A stretch of DNA of 40,648 bases from Nocardiopsis listeri NBRC 13360. Lineage in GTDB: Bacteria > Actinomycetota > Actinomycetes > Streptosporangiales > Streptosporangiaceae. Both the position numbers and the translations under genes were made by a program. Positions 7,120-14,483 of this stretch are shown here, piece after piece. Location of the stretch: assembly GCF_001570765.1 (NCBI RefSeq), contig NZ_BCSH01000070.1, forward strand, positions 1 to 40,648, written 5' to 3'. Below the pieces are notes generated by a model. It was not told the origin of the DNA. It was given only the letters and a program-made list of their open reading frames with translations, and searched no databases. The first letter of the stretch is position 1; each line of letters opens with the position of its first letter.

Positions 7120-8541
7120 TCAGAACCGGTACACGCCACCGTCGGGCGCGGTGTCCTTGGACAGTCGTCGTTCCAGGTACAGCCCCTCCAACGCGAACTC
7201 CACCACCGCCGCGGCCAGCCCCGGCGTGGGAGGCCCGTCCGCGTTCTCCGGGGCCGCCCGTTCGATCAGTCCGGCCAGACCCGGCACCGTTCCCACCCGG
7301 CGCAGCAGCTCGGCGGCGCCCACCAGGTCACCGCTCTCCACCGTGCCACCGCCGGCGAAACGGTCGCTCAACGGTTCCAGGTCGGCCTCGCCCATCCTGG
7401 CCCGGAAGGTCTCGGCGACCGCGCGGCGCAGCAGCGTCTCCAGGATCGAGGACTCCCGGCCCTCCATCCCGGTCTCGAACTCGACCTTGCCCAGGAGGGG
7501 TTCGACCACCCCCGTCAGGTCGCAGACCCGTGCCACCGGCACTTCCTCGCCGGTCAGCGCCGCGCGACGCAGGGCCGAGGCCGCCACGGTCTCGGCGGCG
7601 GCCACGGTCAGCCGCACCGACACACCCGATCGTTGGTCCACCCGGTTGGAGTCGCGCACCAGCCGGGCGAATCGGGCCACGGTCTCCAACAGGTGTGAGG
7701 GTACGACCGTGCCCTCGGGCAGATCCGCCTCCTGCCGCAACAGCGCCAACTCGTGGTCGAGGTCGGGCGGGTAGTGGGTACGCACCTGGGCGCCGAAGCG
7801 GTCCTTGAGCGGGGTGATGATCCGCCCCCGGCTCGTGTAGTCCTCCGGGTTGGCGCTGGCCACCAGCAGCAGGTCCAGCGGCAGCCGTAGGTTGTAGCCG
7901 CGCACCTGCAGGTCGCGTTCCTCCAACACGTTGAACAGCGCCACCTGGACTCGCGCGGGCAGGTCGGGCAGTTCGTTGACGCAGAAGATCCCTCGATTGG
8001 CGCGGGGCAGCAGACCGTAGTGGATCGTCTCCGGGTCGCCGAGGGAACGGCCCTCGGCCAACCGGGCGGGGTCGACGTCGCCGACCAGTTCGGCGGTACC
8101 GGTGTCGGGGGTCGCCAGTTTCTCGCCGTAGCGTTCGTCCCGGTGCCGCCAGCGCACCGGAAGTTCGTCGCCTTCGTCCGTGGAGCGGCGAAGACAGGAC
8201 GGACAGGTCGGTGCGTGGGGATGACAGGAGATCGGGCAGTCCGCCACCGTGGGAGACCACTCGTCGAGCAGCCCCGACACCGTGCGGATCAGCCGGGTCT
8301 TGCCCTGCCCGCGTTCCCCGAGCAGCACCACGTCGTGACCGGCGATGAGTGCCCGCTCCAGTTGAGGCAGCACCGTGTGGTCGAACCCGTGGACCTCGGG
8401 GAAGCGGGGCAGTCCCGACCCCATGCGGGCCAGGAGGTTCTCGCGGATCTCGGCCGCGGTGGAGCGGTGGACATGGCCGGACTCGCGCAGCGCGCCGAGG
8501 GTGCGCGCGAACCCGCCTGGAGGTGGTGAGGCATAGGTCAC
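7120..8541 (-). CDS. MoxR/magnesium-chelatase-like AAA+ ATPase
   Basis: ATP-driven remodelling subunit of the VWA pair. Walker A is GERGQGKT (residues 75-82). Conserved blocks of the actinobacterial family follow: HRDERYGEKLATPDT, LVGDVDPARLAEGRSLGD, HYGLLPRANRGIFCVNELPD, RGRIITPLKDRFGAQVRTHYP. Between Walker A and these blocks sits a four-cysteine cluster (C102, C106, C113, C116; CX3CX6CX2C) that could bind zinc. GTG 8541 gives 473 aa and starts at the family N-terminus; the open frame upstream to 8745 overlaps the divergent FIST gene and is not coding. Co-transcription with the VWA gene is likely. Sometimes annotated as chelatase subunit I, but that role is not supported by context. Confidence 0.88.
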   Translation of the reverse strand: MTYASPPPGGFARTLGALRESGHVHRSTAAEIRENLLARMGSGLPRFPEVHGFDHTVLPQLERALIAGHDVVLLGERGQGKTRLIRTVSGLLDEWSPTVADCPISCHPHAPTCPSCLRRSTDEGDELPVRWRHRDERYGEKLATPDTGTAELVGDVDPARLAEGRSLGDPETIHYGLLPRANRGIFCVNELPDLPARVQVALFNVLEERDLQVRGYNLRLPLDLLLVASANPEDYTSRGRIITPLKDRFGAQVRTHYPPDLDHELALLRQEADLPEGTVVPSHLLETVARFARLVRDSNRVDQRSGVSVRLTVAAAETVAASALRRAALTGEEVPVARVCDLTGVVEPLLGKVEFETGMEGRESSILETLLRRAVAETFRARMGEADLEPLSDRFAGGGTVESGDLVGAAELLRRVGTVPGLAGLIERAAPENADGPPTPGLAAAVVEFALEGLYLERRLSKDTAPDGGVYRF

Positions 8542-8633
8542 GGCAAGCAGTGTAGGCCTGGGAGAGTTTGAGGGGCCAGATGCAGGAAAGTCCCTGGGGG
8601 ACGAATGGAAGAATGGGGCCGTGAGGTTCCCAT

Positions 8634-8653
8634 GGTCGGTGTCGTGACCGACC
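8634..8653 (+). promoter_or_regulatory. Inverted repeat directly before the FIST gene
   Basis: GGTCGGT-gtcgtg-ACCGACC, a perfect 7-bp dyad ending 16 bp before the GTG start. It may be an operator or a 5'-UTR hairpin. It lies in the 128-bp divergent gap shared with the AAA+ ATPase gene. Confidence 0.35.
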
Positions 8654-8669
8654 GTAGACGGGGGTGGCA

Positions 8670-9824
8670 GTGACAAGGTTCGGCGATGCTCTGACGACGG
8701 GGGCCGACCTCGTGAACGCGGCCGAGCGCGCTGTTCTCCACGCACTGGAACAGGTGGACGGACTCGCCGATCTCGTGTGCTTCTTCGTCAGTGGCGCGGA
8801 TCCCGATGAGGTCTCGCTCGCGGGCCTGAAGGTCATGGAGTTGTCCGGCGGCGCGATCACCCTGGGCTGTAGCGGCAGCGGTGTGGTAGGCGGCGGTCGT
8901 GGTGTGGAGGGACAGGGCGCCGTGAGCGTCTGGGCCGCCCGCCTTCCCGACGTGGAGTTCACCCCGTTCCGGTTGGACACGGTGGTGGAGGAGGAGCAGC
9001 TCGCGGTGGTGGGCATGCGCGAACCCGGACCGAACGACAGGGTCGGCATCCTGCTCACCAACCCCTACGAGTTCCCCACCCAGGCGTTCGTCCGCGAGAC
9101 CACCGCCGCCTTGGGCGGGCTGCCGCTGGTCGGCGGGATGGCCGATGGCATGCGCGGCGAGGAGTCGGTGCGGCTGTTCAGCGACGGCGAGGTGGTGGAC
9201 AACGGTGCCATCGGCGTCCTCATCGGTGGTGAGGGTGTGCTGGGCACCGTGGTCAGCCAGGGCTGTCGCCCGGTCGGCCCGGCCATGACCGTCACCAAGG
9301 CCGAGGGCAACCTCCTCCTCGAACTGGCCGGGGGCAACGCCTACGAGAAGCTGGAGGAACTGGTCGAGGAACTCTCCGACGAGGACCGTGAGCTCGCCGA
9401 ACGTGGACTGCACATCGGGGTGGCCAGGGACGAGTACGCCGAACAGCACGAACACGGTGACTTCCTCATCCGGAGTCTGGTGGGCGCCGACCCAGAGTTG
9501 GGCGCGCTGACCATCGGGGACATGGTGGAGATCGGACAGACCGTCCGCTTCCAGGTTCGGGACGCGGGCACCGCCGACGAGGACTTCGCCCGCAGACTGA
9601 CCGAGTTCGGTGCCGAACACTCCGTCGGCGGCGGGTTGCTGTTCTCCTGTAACGGTCGAGGTGATGGACTGTTCAGCCGCGCCGACCACGATGTGCTCGC
9701 GGTCCGGCGGATCCTGGGCGCCGCTCCGGTGGCGGGGTTCTTCGCTGCGGGGGAGATCGGGCCGGTCGCCGGGGTGAACCACGTACACGGGTTCACCGCC
9801 TGCCTGCTGGCCTTCGCGCCCTGA
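8670..9824 (+). CDS. FIST-domain protein (FIST N + FIST C)
   Basis: Predicted small-molecule-binding protein. The FIST family was proposed as a sensory domain that binds small ligands, often next to signalling genes. The N-terminal domain (about 25-215) shows CSGSGVVGGGR and a Gly-rich LPLVGGMADGMRGEESVRLF core; the C-terminal domain (about 225-370) shows SVGGGLLFSCNGRG and PVAGFFAAGEIGPV, both typical. It is free-standing, 384 aa, with no transmembrane segment or fused kinase. I took GTG 8670 (GGGGG 5 nt upstream, product MTRFGDAL...); GTG 8664 is two codons longer and cannot be excluded. It is divergent from the AAA+/VWA operon, suggesting shared regulation. Confidence 0.85.
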   Translation: MTRFGDALTTGADLVNAAERAVLHALEQVDGLADLVCFFVSGADPDEVSLAGLKVMELSGGAITLGCSGSGVVGGGRGVEGQGAVSVWAARLPDVEFTPFRLDTVVEEEQLAVVGMREPGPNDRVGILLTNPYEFPTQAFVRETTAALGGLPLVGGMADGMRGEESVRLFSDGEVVDNGAIGVLIGGEGVLGTVVSQGCRPVGPAMTVTKAEGNLLLELAGGNAYEKLEELVEELSDEDRELAERGLHIGVARDEYAEQHEHGDFLIRSLVGADPELGALTIGDMVEIGQTVRFQVRDAGTADEDFARRLTEFGAEHSVGGGLLFSCNGRGDGLFSRADHDVLAVRRILGAAPVAGFFAAGEIGPVAGVNHVHGFTACLLAFAP

Positions 9825-9935
9825 CGCCTCCGCCAAGGCCGTGACCGGTCTCATTCCAAGTCGGACTTTTACCGCCGTATCACCAACACCCGACGTGGGC
9901 TCCTTGAGTGTGCGCGCGTTCCGTTAGTTACTGAG

Positions 9936-9954
9936 AGTGATCATTTTATTCACT
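9936..9954. promoter_or_regulatory. AGTGA-N9-TCACT dyad upstream of the secreted barrel/SH3b gene
   Basis: An AT-rich dyad (centre TCATTTTAT) 26 bp before the ATG at 9981. Its low GC content against a 70 percent background marks a promoter/operator zone. The regulator is unknown. Confidence 0.35.
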
Positions 9955-9980
9955 TCGGGTAATTGACGAGAGAAGGAACG

Positions 9981-11297
9981 ATGGCGCAGAATCGGCGCAC
10001 CACCGCGCCCCTGGTGGCACTCGGGGCATTCGCCCTGTTGGCCCCGTTGGCGATCCCCGGTACGGTCTCGGCGGACACCACCTGGCTCGCACAGGACCTG
10101 TCCTCCACCGACCGGATCGGACTGGCCCTCGATTCGGGGAAGCTGCGCCTGGACACGGGGAAGGGACTGGGGGCCTCGCCCCGACTGGACACCGCACAAC
10201 GGCGCACCGGGTTGGCGACCTTCCCCGAGCAGGAGTTGGAGGCACCCACCGACACCGTCGACGTGGCCGTGATCACCACCGGTGACGAGGAGGAGGTCCT
10301 CACCGAGGCCAGGGGCGTTCGCGCCGACGGAATGTGGACCGAGTGGCACCCGACCCGACCCGGCGGGGGCCGCGTGGTCCTTTCCTCGGAGGTCACCGAG
10401 GTACAGCTGCGCGTCGAGATGTCCGCCGAGGGAGAGCGGAACGACACCTCCGTCACCGACGTGAGTCTGCGACCGGTGGAGTCCTCGTCCACCGAAGCCG
10501 AAGCGGAGGCCGACCCCGGCCCCGAGGCCTCCGCGCGGGACGACGTGCCCACCCCCTACTCCGCCCGGCTCTTCGCCACCCGTATCGGCCTGGTCGGCAA
10601 CACCACCGCCAACGGACACACGGTGCGCCCCGACGACCACTTCGTGGCCCTGCCCTCCCGCAGGGGTCTGGCCAACCGGGGCGGTGGCGAGTACACCGTC
10701 CGGGTGTGCACCACCGGCGAACTCGGCCCGGACGCCTCGGGCGACACCGAGGACCACAAGGCGCGCTGTGCCTACCTGCCGGTGTGGGACGTGGGCCCGT
10801 GGAACGTCACCGACGACCACTGGAACGAGGATCGTGAGTCCTGGCGCGACCTGGACCGGGGCCGTCCCCAGTCCCAGGCCGCCTTCACCGAGGGTCACAA
10901 CGGTGGACTGGACGGGTTCGGGCGTCGCGTGCAGAACCCCGCCGGCATCGACCTGGCCGACGGAGCCTTCAACGAGGGGCTGCAACTGCCCACCAACGGC
11001 TGGGTCCAGGTCGACTACCTGTGGACGGCCGAGTACCGCGATCGCGCGGAGATCATCACGGACACCCAGAGCGACCCGGTGGTCGTACGCACCGGTCCGT
11101 CCACCCACCACGACACCGTCGGTCTGGCCGCGCACAAGGCCAACGTCGACGTGGCCTGCCAGGTGGTCGGAGACAACGCCAACGGACCGAACGGCACCGA
11201 CGACGTCTGGTACCGGATCGGGGAGGACCACTACGTTCCGGCGGTCTTCGCCTCGGGCGGCTCCGACGCCCCACAGTGCCTAGCCGACCAGCCCTGA
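9981..11297 (+). CDS. Secreted protein with RlpA-like barrel region and C-terminal SH3b domain
   Basis: Exported, probably wall-associated protein of 438 aa. A Sec signal peptide occupies residues 1-31 (hydrophobic LVALGAFALLAPLAI, cleavage after VSA). A beta-rich N-terminal region ending in MWTEWHP resembles domains in front of Streptomyces wall amidases. An acidic linker (SSTEAEAEADPGPEAS) leads to a middle domain whose GNTTANGHTVRPDDHFVALP and CAYLPVWDVGPWN recall RlpA-like double-psi barrels that act on or bind peptidoglycan. The C-terminus (VVVRTGPSTHHDTVG to VWYRIG) is a bacterial SH3 domain. AGAAGGA precedes the ATG. Activity is not proved; binding without catalysis is possible. It is convergent with the RDD gene, 11 bp apart. 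Confidence 0.75.
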   Translation: MAQNRRTTAPLVALGAFALLAPLAIPGTVSADTTWLAQDLSSTDRIGLALDSGKLRLDTGKGLGASPRLDTAQRRTGLATFPEQELEAPTDTVDVAVITTGDEEEVLTEARGVRADGMWTEWHPTRPGGGRVVLSSEVTEVQLRVEMSAEGERNDTSVTDVSLRPVESSSTEAEAEADPGPEASARDDVPTPYSARLFATRIGLVGNTTANGHTVRPDDHFVALPSRRGLANRGGGEYTVRVCTTGELGPDASGDTEDHKARCAYLPVWDVGPWNVTDDHWNEDRESWRDLDRGRPQSQAAFTEGHNGGLDGFGRRVQNPAGIDLADGAFNEGLQLPTNGWVQVDYLWTAEYRDRAEIITDTQSDPVVVRTGPSTHHDTVGLAAHKANVDVACQVVGDNANGPNGTDDVWYRIGEDHYVPAVFASGGSDAPQCLADQP

Positions 11298-11308
11298 GCC
11301 GGTTTCGG

Positions 11309-11902
11309 TCAGCCGCGGGTACGGATCACCACGGTTCCGGCGACGCGGTCGTGCAGGGCGCGTCCCCGGTCGTCCCCGAACATGGCCATCGACGACCCGA
11401 GAGAGAACAGGTGGCCCAGACACGGCAACGACTGCGGCAGGCAGAACAGCATGGACCGGCCGATGACCTGGCCCTGGTTCGGCTTGCCGCCGTCCGTGGC
11501 GTCGACCACCTTGATGCCCACCATCATCTTGCCGAGGGTGCCGCCCCAGGTGATCAGGTAGAGCCAGTCGTAGAAGAACAACAGTAGACCCCAGCCGAAG
11601 AGGAACAACGAGGCCCAGAGGGCTCCTTCGGCGTCACTGGTCTCGCTGTTCCCTCCGGTCGCCAGCATCGTGAAGAGCACCATCACGAGGAAGAACGCGA
11701 AGGCGGCGATGGTCGCCAGTACCGCGTCGATGGCCCGGGCGACCAGACGGACGCCGAATCCGGCGGGACGAGCCGGCGGCGGAGGCGGAGGGGCCGGAAG
11801 AGGTGGCTGAGCGGGAAGGGGTCCTCCGTAGGACCAACCACCGCTCTGCGGCGATGGCCCGGCCTGATACGGGTCTTGGGGGTTCCAGTAGGGCGAGGGC
11901 AT
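11309..11902 (-). CDS. RDD-family membrane protein
   Basis: Polytopic membrane protein of unknown transport or accessory role. A Pro/Gly/Tyr-rich cytosolic N-terminus (residues 1-45, with a run of prolines) precedes the RDD domain: GVRLVARAIDAVLATIAAF carries the Arg-x3-Arg-x2-Asp signature. Helices follow at about 55-80, 93-118 and around 150, with GGTLGKMMVGIKVVD and the closing DRGRALHDRVAGTVVI typical of the family. The ATG has AAGGAA 11 nt upstream, a rather long spacing. It lies downstream of greA on the same strand but behind a strong hairpin, so it probably has its own promoter. Confidence 0.82.
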   Translation of the reverse strand: MPSPYWNPQDPYQAGPSPQSGGWSYGGPLPAQPPLPAPPPPPPARPAGFGVRLVARAIDAVLATIAAFAFFLVMVLFTMLATGGNSETSDAEGALWASLFLFGWGLLLFFYDWLYLITWGGTLGKMMVGIKVVDATDGGKPNQGQVIGRSMLFCLPQSLPCLGHLFSLGSSMAMFGDDRGRALHDRVAGTVVIRTRG

Positions 11903-11980
11903 GCGGCCGCCGGTTCCTTGAGTAGAAGGGGTTCAACGAGCGGGGATCAAATGCAGAGTACCCAGCCGTGGCCTCCACCG

Positions 11981-12026
11981 ACCACACACGACGAGGGGCG
12001 GCCGTGGCCGCCCCTCGTCGTGTGGT
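11981..12026 (-). terminator. Strong terminator hairpin downstream of greA
   Basis: About 20 bp of stem with a 2-nt bulge on one arm (ACCACAC...GGGGCGGC pairing with GCCGCCCC...GTGTGGT) and a tight loop. It lies 26 bp past the greA stop and should separate greA from the RDD gene. Confidence 0.75.
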
Positions 12027-12051
12027 CTCGTCCGTCCGAAGACCGGACGTT

Positions 12052-12549
12052 TCACACGCCGTAGGGCACCGCTCCGATGATCTCCACACCGAGGCTCTTG
12101 CCGTTGGGGAGCTCGTAGCTGACGGTCTCGCCCACACGCTTGCCGTTGATCGCCGAACCCAGCGGGGACTTGGGGGAGTACACGTCGATGGGAGACCCAC
12201 TCTCCTCCCTGGACGCGAGCAGGAAGGTGACCTCCTCGTCGTCACCTTCGAACATGATGGTGACGGTCATGCCGGGTCCGACCACGCCCTCGGTACGGGG
12301 CGTTTCGCCGACCCTCGCGGTGCGCAGGATCTCGGTGAGCTGAAGGATGCGGGCCTCCATCTTGCCCTGCTCCTCCTTGGCGGCGTGGTATCCGCCGTTC
12401 TCCTTGAGATCGCCCTCCTCTCGGGCGGCCTCGATCTTCTCCGCGATCTCGATGCGCCCACGCCCCGACAGGTGGTCCAGCTCGGTCTTGAGCCGGTCGT
12501 ACGCCTCCTGGGTGAGCCAGGTGGCGTTGTCATCGCGGGTCTGGGTCAC
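12052..12549 (-). CDS. greA: Transcription elongation factor GreA
   Basis: Rescues backtracked RNA polymerase by stimulating cleavage of the nascent RNA 3' end. The N-terminal coiled-coil hairpin (residues 12-80) carries the acidic tip region EEGDLKENGGYHAAKEEQG, with the Asp and Glu needed for activity. The C-terminal FKBP-like domain (about 90-165) includes SPLGSAINGKRVGETVSYELP. GTG 12549 (165 aa) has AAGGAG 6 nt upstream; an in-frame ATG further up (12582) is preceded by nothing and adds 11 unmatched residues. DUF4307 lies upstream on the same strand, as in mycobacteria. The 149-bp gap upstream holds a TATTCT hexamer at 12612-12607 that may be its -10. Confidence 0.95.
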   Translation of the reverse strand: MTQTRDDNATWLTQEAYDRLKTELDHLSGRGRIEIAEKIEAAREEGDLKENGGYHAAKEEQGKMEARILQLTEILRTARVGETPRTEGVVGPGMTVTIMFEGDDEEVTFLLASREESGSPIDVYSPKSPLGSAINGKRVGETVSYELPNGKSLGVEIIGAVPYGV

Positions 12550-12698
12550 GGGAACTCCTTGTGTACTAGTAGCAAAGGCCACCAGGCGGCCAGAGCTGAA
12601 CTTACGAGAATATCACCGAGCGCGATCACGCGCCCGGTGTCCGTGCTCTCGGGGTTCCGCCCCGCTCCTGGGTACCCGGTCGGGGAGGACTCGGTCGA

Positions 12699-13115
12699 TC
12701 AGTCTTGCGAACCTTGTTCCCTGCAAGAGGCCACTTCTACCGTGCCCGCCTGACGAACCGTCTCGACGCTCGCCTCGACCATGCGGTTACCGGCCTCGAC
12801 CTCGACCCTGCTCGTACCCACCTCGACCATCTGCTCGTCCAACGCGCGCAGCAGGCACTCGGCGCCGTCCTTGCTGTTCACCTCGAAGGAGATCCGAGCC
12901 TCGTCGGCCGACGGTGCCGTGACCGTCACCACCTGGTGGTACACGCCACCCCCCAGCCCGTTGTAGCTCATCACCGAGAATCCCCAACCGAAGGTGACCG
13001 CCACCGCGAAGATGGTGCCGACGATGAAGAAGACGGGCCCGTTGCCGTGGCGCCTGCGGAGCGCTGGAGCTGTGTCGGCACTGTTCACGGCATCATCTTC
13101 CGGGGTCGCTGACAT
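12699..13115 (-). CDS. DUF4307 single-pass membrane protein
   Basis: Conserved actinobacterial protein found beside greA and mca; its function is not known. Residues 1-25 are a charged cytosolic start, 26-48 a membrane helix (VFFIVGTIFAVAVTFGWGF), and 55-130 a small extracytoplasmic beta-rich domain with the family's VTVTAPSADEARISFEV and KDGAECLLRALDEQMVEVG. Two cysteines (in AECLL and ASCREQ) could form a disulfide outside the cell. ATG 13115 (138 aa) follows GGAGA by 7 nt; the frame upstream is non-coding. It is divergent from mca. A TATCTT hexamer at 13154-13149 is a plausible -10 with a 27-nt leader. Confidence 0.85.
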   Translation of the reverse strand: MSATPEDDAVNSADTAPALRRRHGNGPVFFIVGTIFAVAVTFGWGFSVMSYNGLGGGVYHQVVTVTAPSADEARISFEVNSKDGAECLLRALDEQMVEVGTSRVEVEAGNRMVEASVETVRQAGTVEVASCREQGSQD

Positions 13116-13193
13116 TGGGAATCTCCGAGCGAGGGGATGGTGTTGTCTAAGATATCCCCGACCTGACAGCCCCCCTACGCGGCCCGCACGTGA

Positions 13194-13203
13194 GTCGTAC
13201 GAC
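13194..13203. promoter_or_regulatory. GTCGTACGAC palindrome between DUF4307 and mca
   Basis: A perfect 10-bp palindrome in the divergent gap, about 80 bp before the mca start. Possible operator; nothing else supports it. Confidence 0.2.
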
Positions 13204-13281
13204 GTCGTGGACCATCGGGGGCACGGCCGCCCCCGCCCAGAGGTCGTCCAGGTCTTCGACCGAGCCAAGGAGAATCCTTCG

Positions 13282-14160
13282 TTGTCCGAGCGCCTGCGGC
13301 TTATGGCCGTCCATGCCCATCCCGATGACGAGTCCAGCAAGGGCGCGGCCACCATGGCGCGCTACGTCCAAGAGGGTGCGGAAGTGCTGGTCGTCACCAT
13401 GACCGGTGGTGAACGCGGTGACATCCTCAACCCCGCGATGGAACGCCCGGAGATCCGGGAGAACATCACCGAGGTACGACGTCAGGAGATGAACCGGGCC
13501 CGCGAGATCCTGGGGATCGAGCAGGAGTTCGCCGGTTTCGTCGACTCGGGTCTGCCCGAGGGCGATCCGCTGCCGCCCCTGCCCGAGGGGTGTTTCGCCA
13601 CCCTTCCGGTGGAGGAGGCCGCGGCCCCCCTGGTCGAGGCGATCCGCCGGTTCCGCCCGCACGTGATCCTCACCTATGACGAGAACGGCGGTTACCCGCA
13701 CCCCGACCACATCATGACCCACAAGGTGTCGATGCACGCCTTCGACGCCGCGCCCGAACCGGACGCCTACCCGGGCACCGGCGACCCGTGGCAGCCCCTC
13801 AAGCTGTACTACTTCGTGGGCTTCCCGCCCGAGCGTTTCGACGCGCTCGCCGAGGTCCTGACCGAACGCGGCCTGGAGAACCCCTTCGAGGACTGGGCCG
13901 CGCGGATCAAGGACAGCGACCGTCGTCGCTGGGAGATCACCACCCGGGTGCACTGTGGTGAGTACTTCGACGTCGCGCACGACGCCCTGCGTGCCCACGC
14001 CACCCAGATCGACCCGAACGGCTTCTGGTTCGCGGTGCCCAACGAGATCGTGGCCCAGGCCTGGCCGACCGAGGACTACCACCTGGTCCGTTCCCTCGTG
14101 GACACCGAGGTCCCGGAGAAGGACCTCTTCGCGGGGGTCCGGGAAGCAATGAGAGTATGA
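13282..14160 (+). CDS. mca: Mycothiol S-conjugate amidase
   Basis: Zinc amidase that cleaves mycothiol-toxin conjugates to a mercapturic acid and GlcN-inositol, a cytosolic detoxification step specific to mycothiol producers. The LmbE-like fold shows AHPDDESSKG (metal ligands H13 and D16), TGGERGDILNP, FVDSGLPEGDPLPPLPEGCF and TYDENGGYPHPDHIMTH (H140-H143). Length is 292 aa. TTG 13282 follows AAGGAG by 9 nt and gives the family start SERLRLMAVHAHPDD; the longer frame back to 12994 crosses the DUF4307 gene on the other strand. The stop overlaps the next ATG (ATGA). The nearby cysteine genes fit, since mycothiol contains cysteine. MshB is a close relative, but the sequence blocks favour Mca. 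Confidence 0.93.
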   Translation: MSERLRLMAVHAHPDDESSKGAATMARYVQEGAEVLVVTMTGGERGDILNPAMERPEIRENITEVRRQEMNRAREILGIEQEFAGFVDSGLPEGDPLPPLPEGCFATLPVEEAAAPLVEAIRRFRPHVILTYDENGGYPHPDHIMTHKVSMHAFDAAPEPDAYPGTGDPWQPLKLYYFVGFPPERFDALAEVLTERGLENPFEDWAARIKDSDRRRWEITTRVHCGEYFDVAHDALRAHATQIDPNGFWFAVPNEIVAQAWPTEDYHLVRSLVDTEVPEKDLFAGVREAMRV

Positions 14161-14483
14161 ACGACATGAACACCCTTCTCGCGTCCACGATGGTGCTCGC
14201 CGACAGCTTCTCCTTGGACAAGGACACGGTCACGCCCGGCGTCATGGGCTTCCTCGCCATCTTCGCGATCGGTGTGGCCCTGTTCTTCCTCATGCGCAAC
14301 ATGACGGGCAAGCTGGAGGGTGTCTCGGAGCGCGCCGAGGAGGCCGGGGAGAAGCCGTCCGGGCCCGACATCTACGCGAGCGAGGCCGACGAGTCCGCCG
14401 AGACCGACACCACGAAGGTCGAGGCCGAGAAGGCCGAGGTCACCGGTTCGGACAAGGCGGACAACGGTTCGGACAAGGGTTAA
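14157..14483 (+). CDS. Small membrane protein coupled to mca
   Basis: A 108-residue protein whose ATG overlaps the mca stop by 4 bp, the same arrangement as the small gene after mca in other actinobacteria. One membrane helix (VMGFLAIFAIGVALFFLMR, about residues 29-47) is followed by a charged, Glu/Lys/Asp-rich disordered tail ending in repeats of GSDKADNGSDKG. No catalytic motif. The extracellular N-terminus is about 25 residues. Its role is unknown; coupling suggests it is made with Mca, perhaps as a membrane anchor or partner (inference). Its TAA is shared with the convergent SDR gene. Confidence 0.8.
   Translation: MNDMNTLLASTMVLADSFSLDKDTVTPGVMGFLAIFAIGVALFFLMRNMTGKLEGVSERAEEAGEKPSGPDIYASEADESAETDTTKVEAEKAEVTGSDKADNGSDKG

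Noticed and set aside
7120..8541. Magnesium or cobalt chelatase function for the AAA+/VWA pair
   Set aside because: No tetrapyrrole or cobalamin gene nearby and no large chelatase H/CobN subunit; the remodelling (MoxR-like) interpretation is safer.
12994..13281. Upstream part of the mca frame
   Set aside because: Overlaps the DUF4307 gene on the other strand; mca homology starts at the TTG 13282 with AAGGAG before it.
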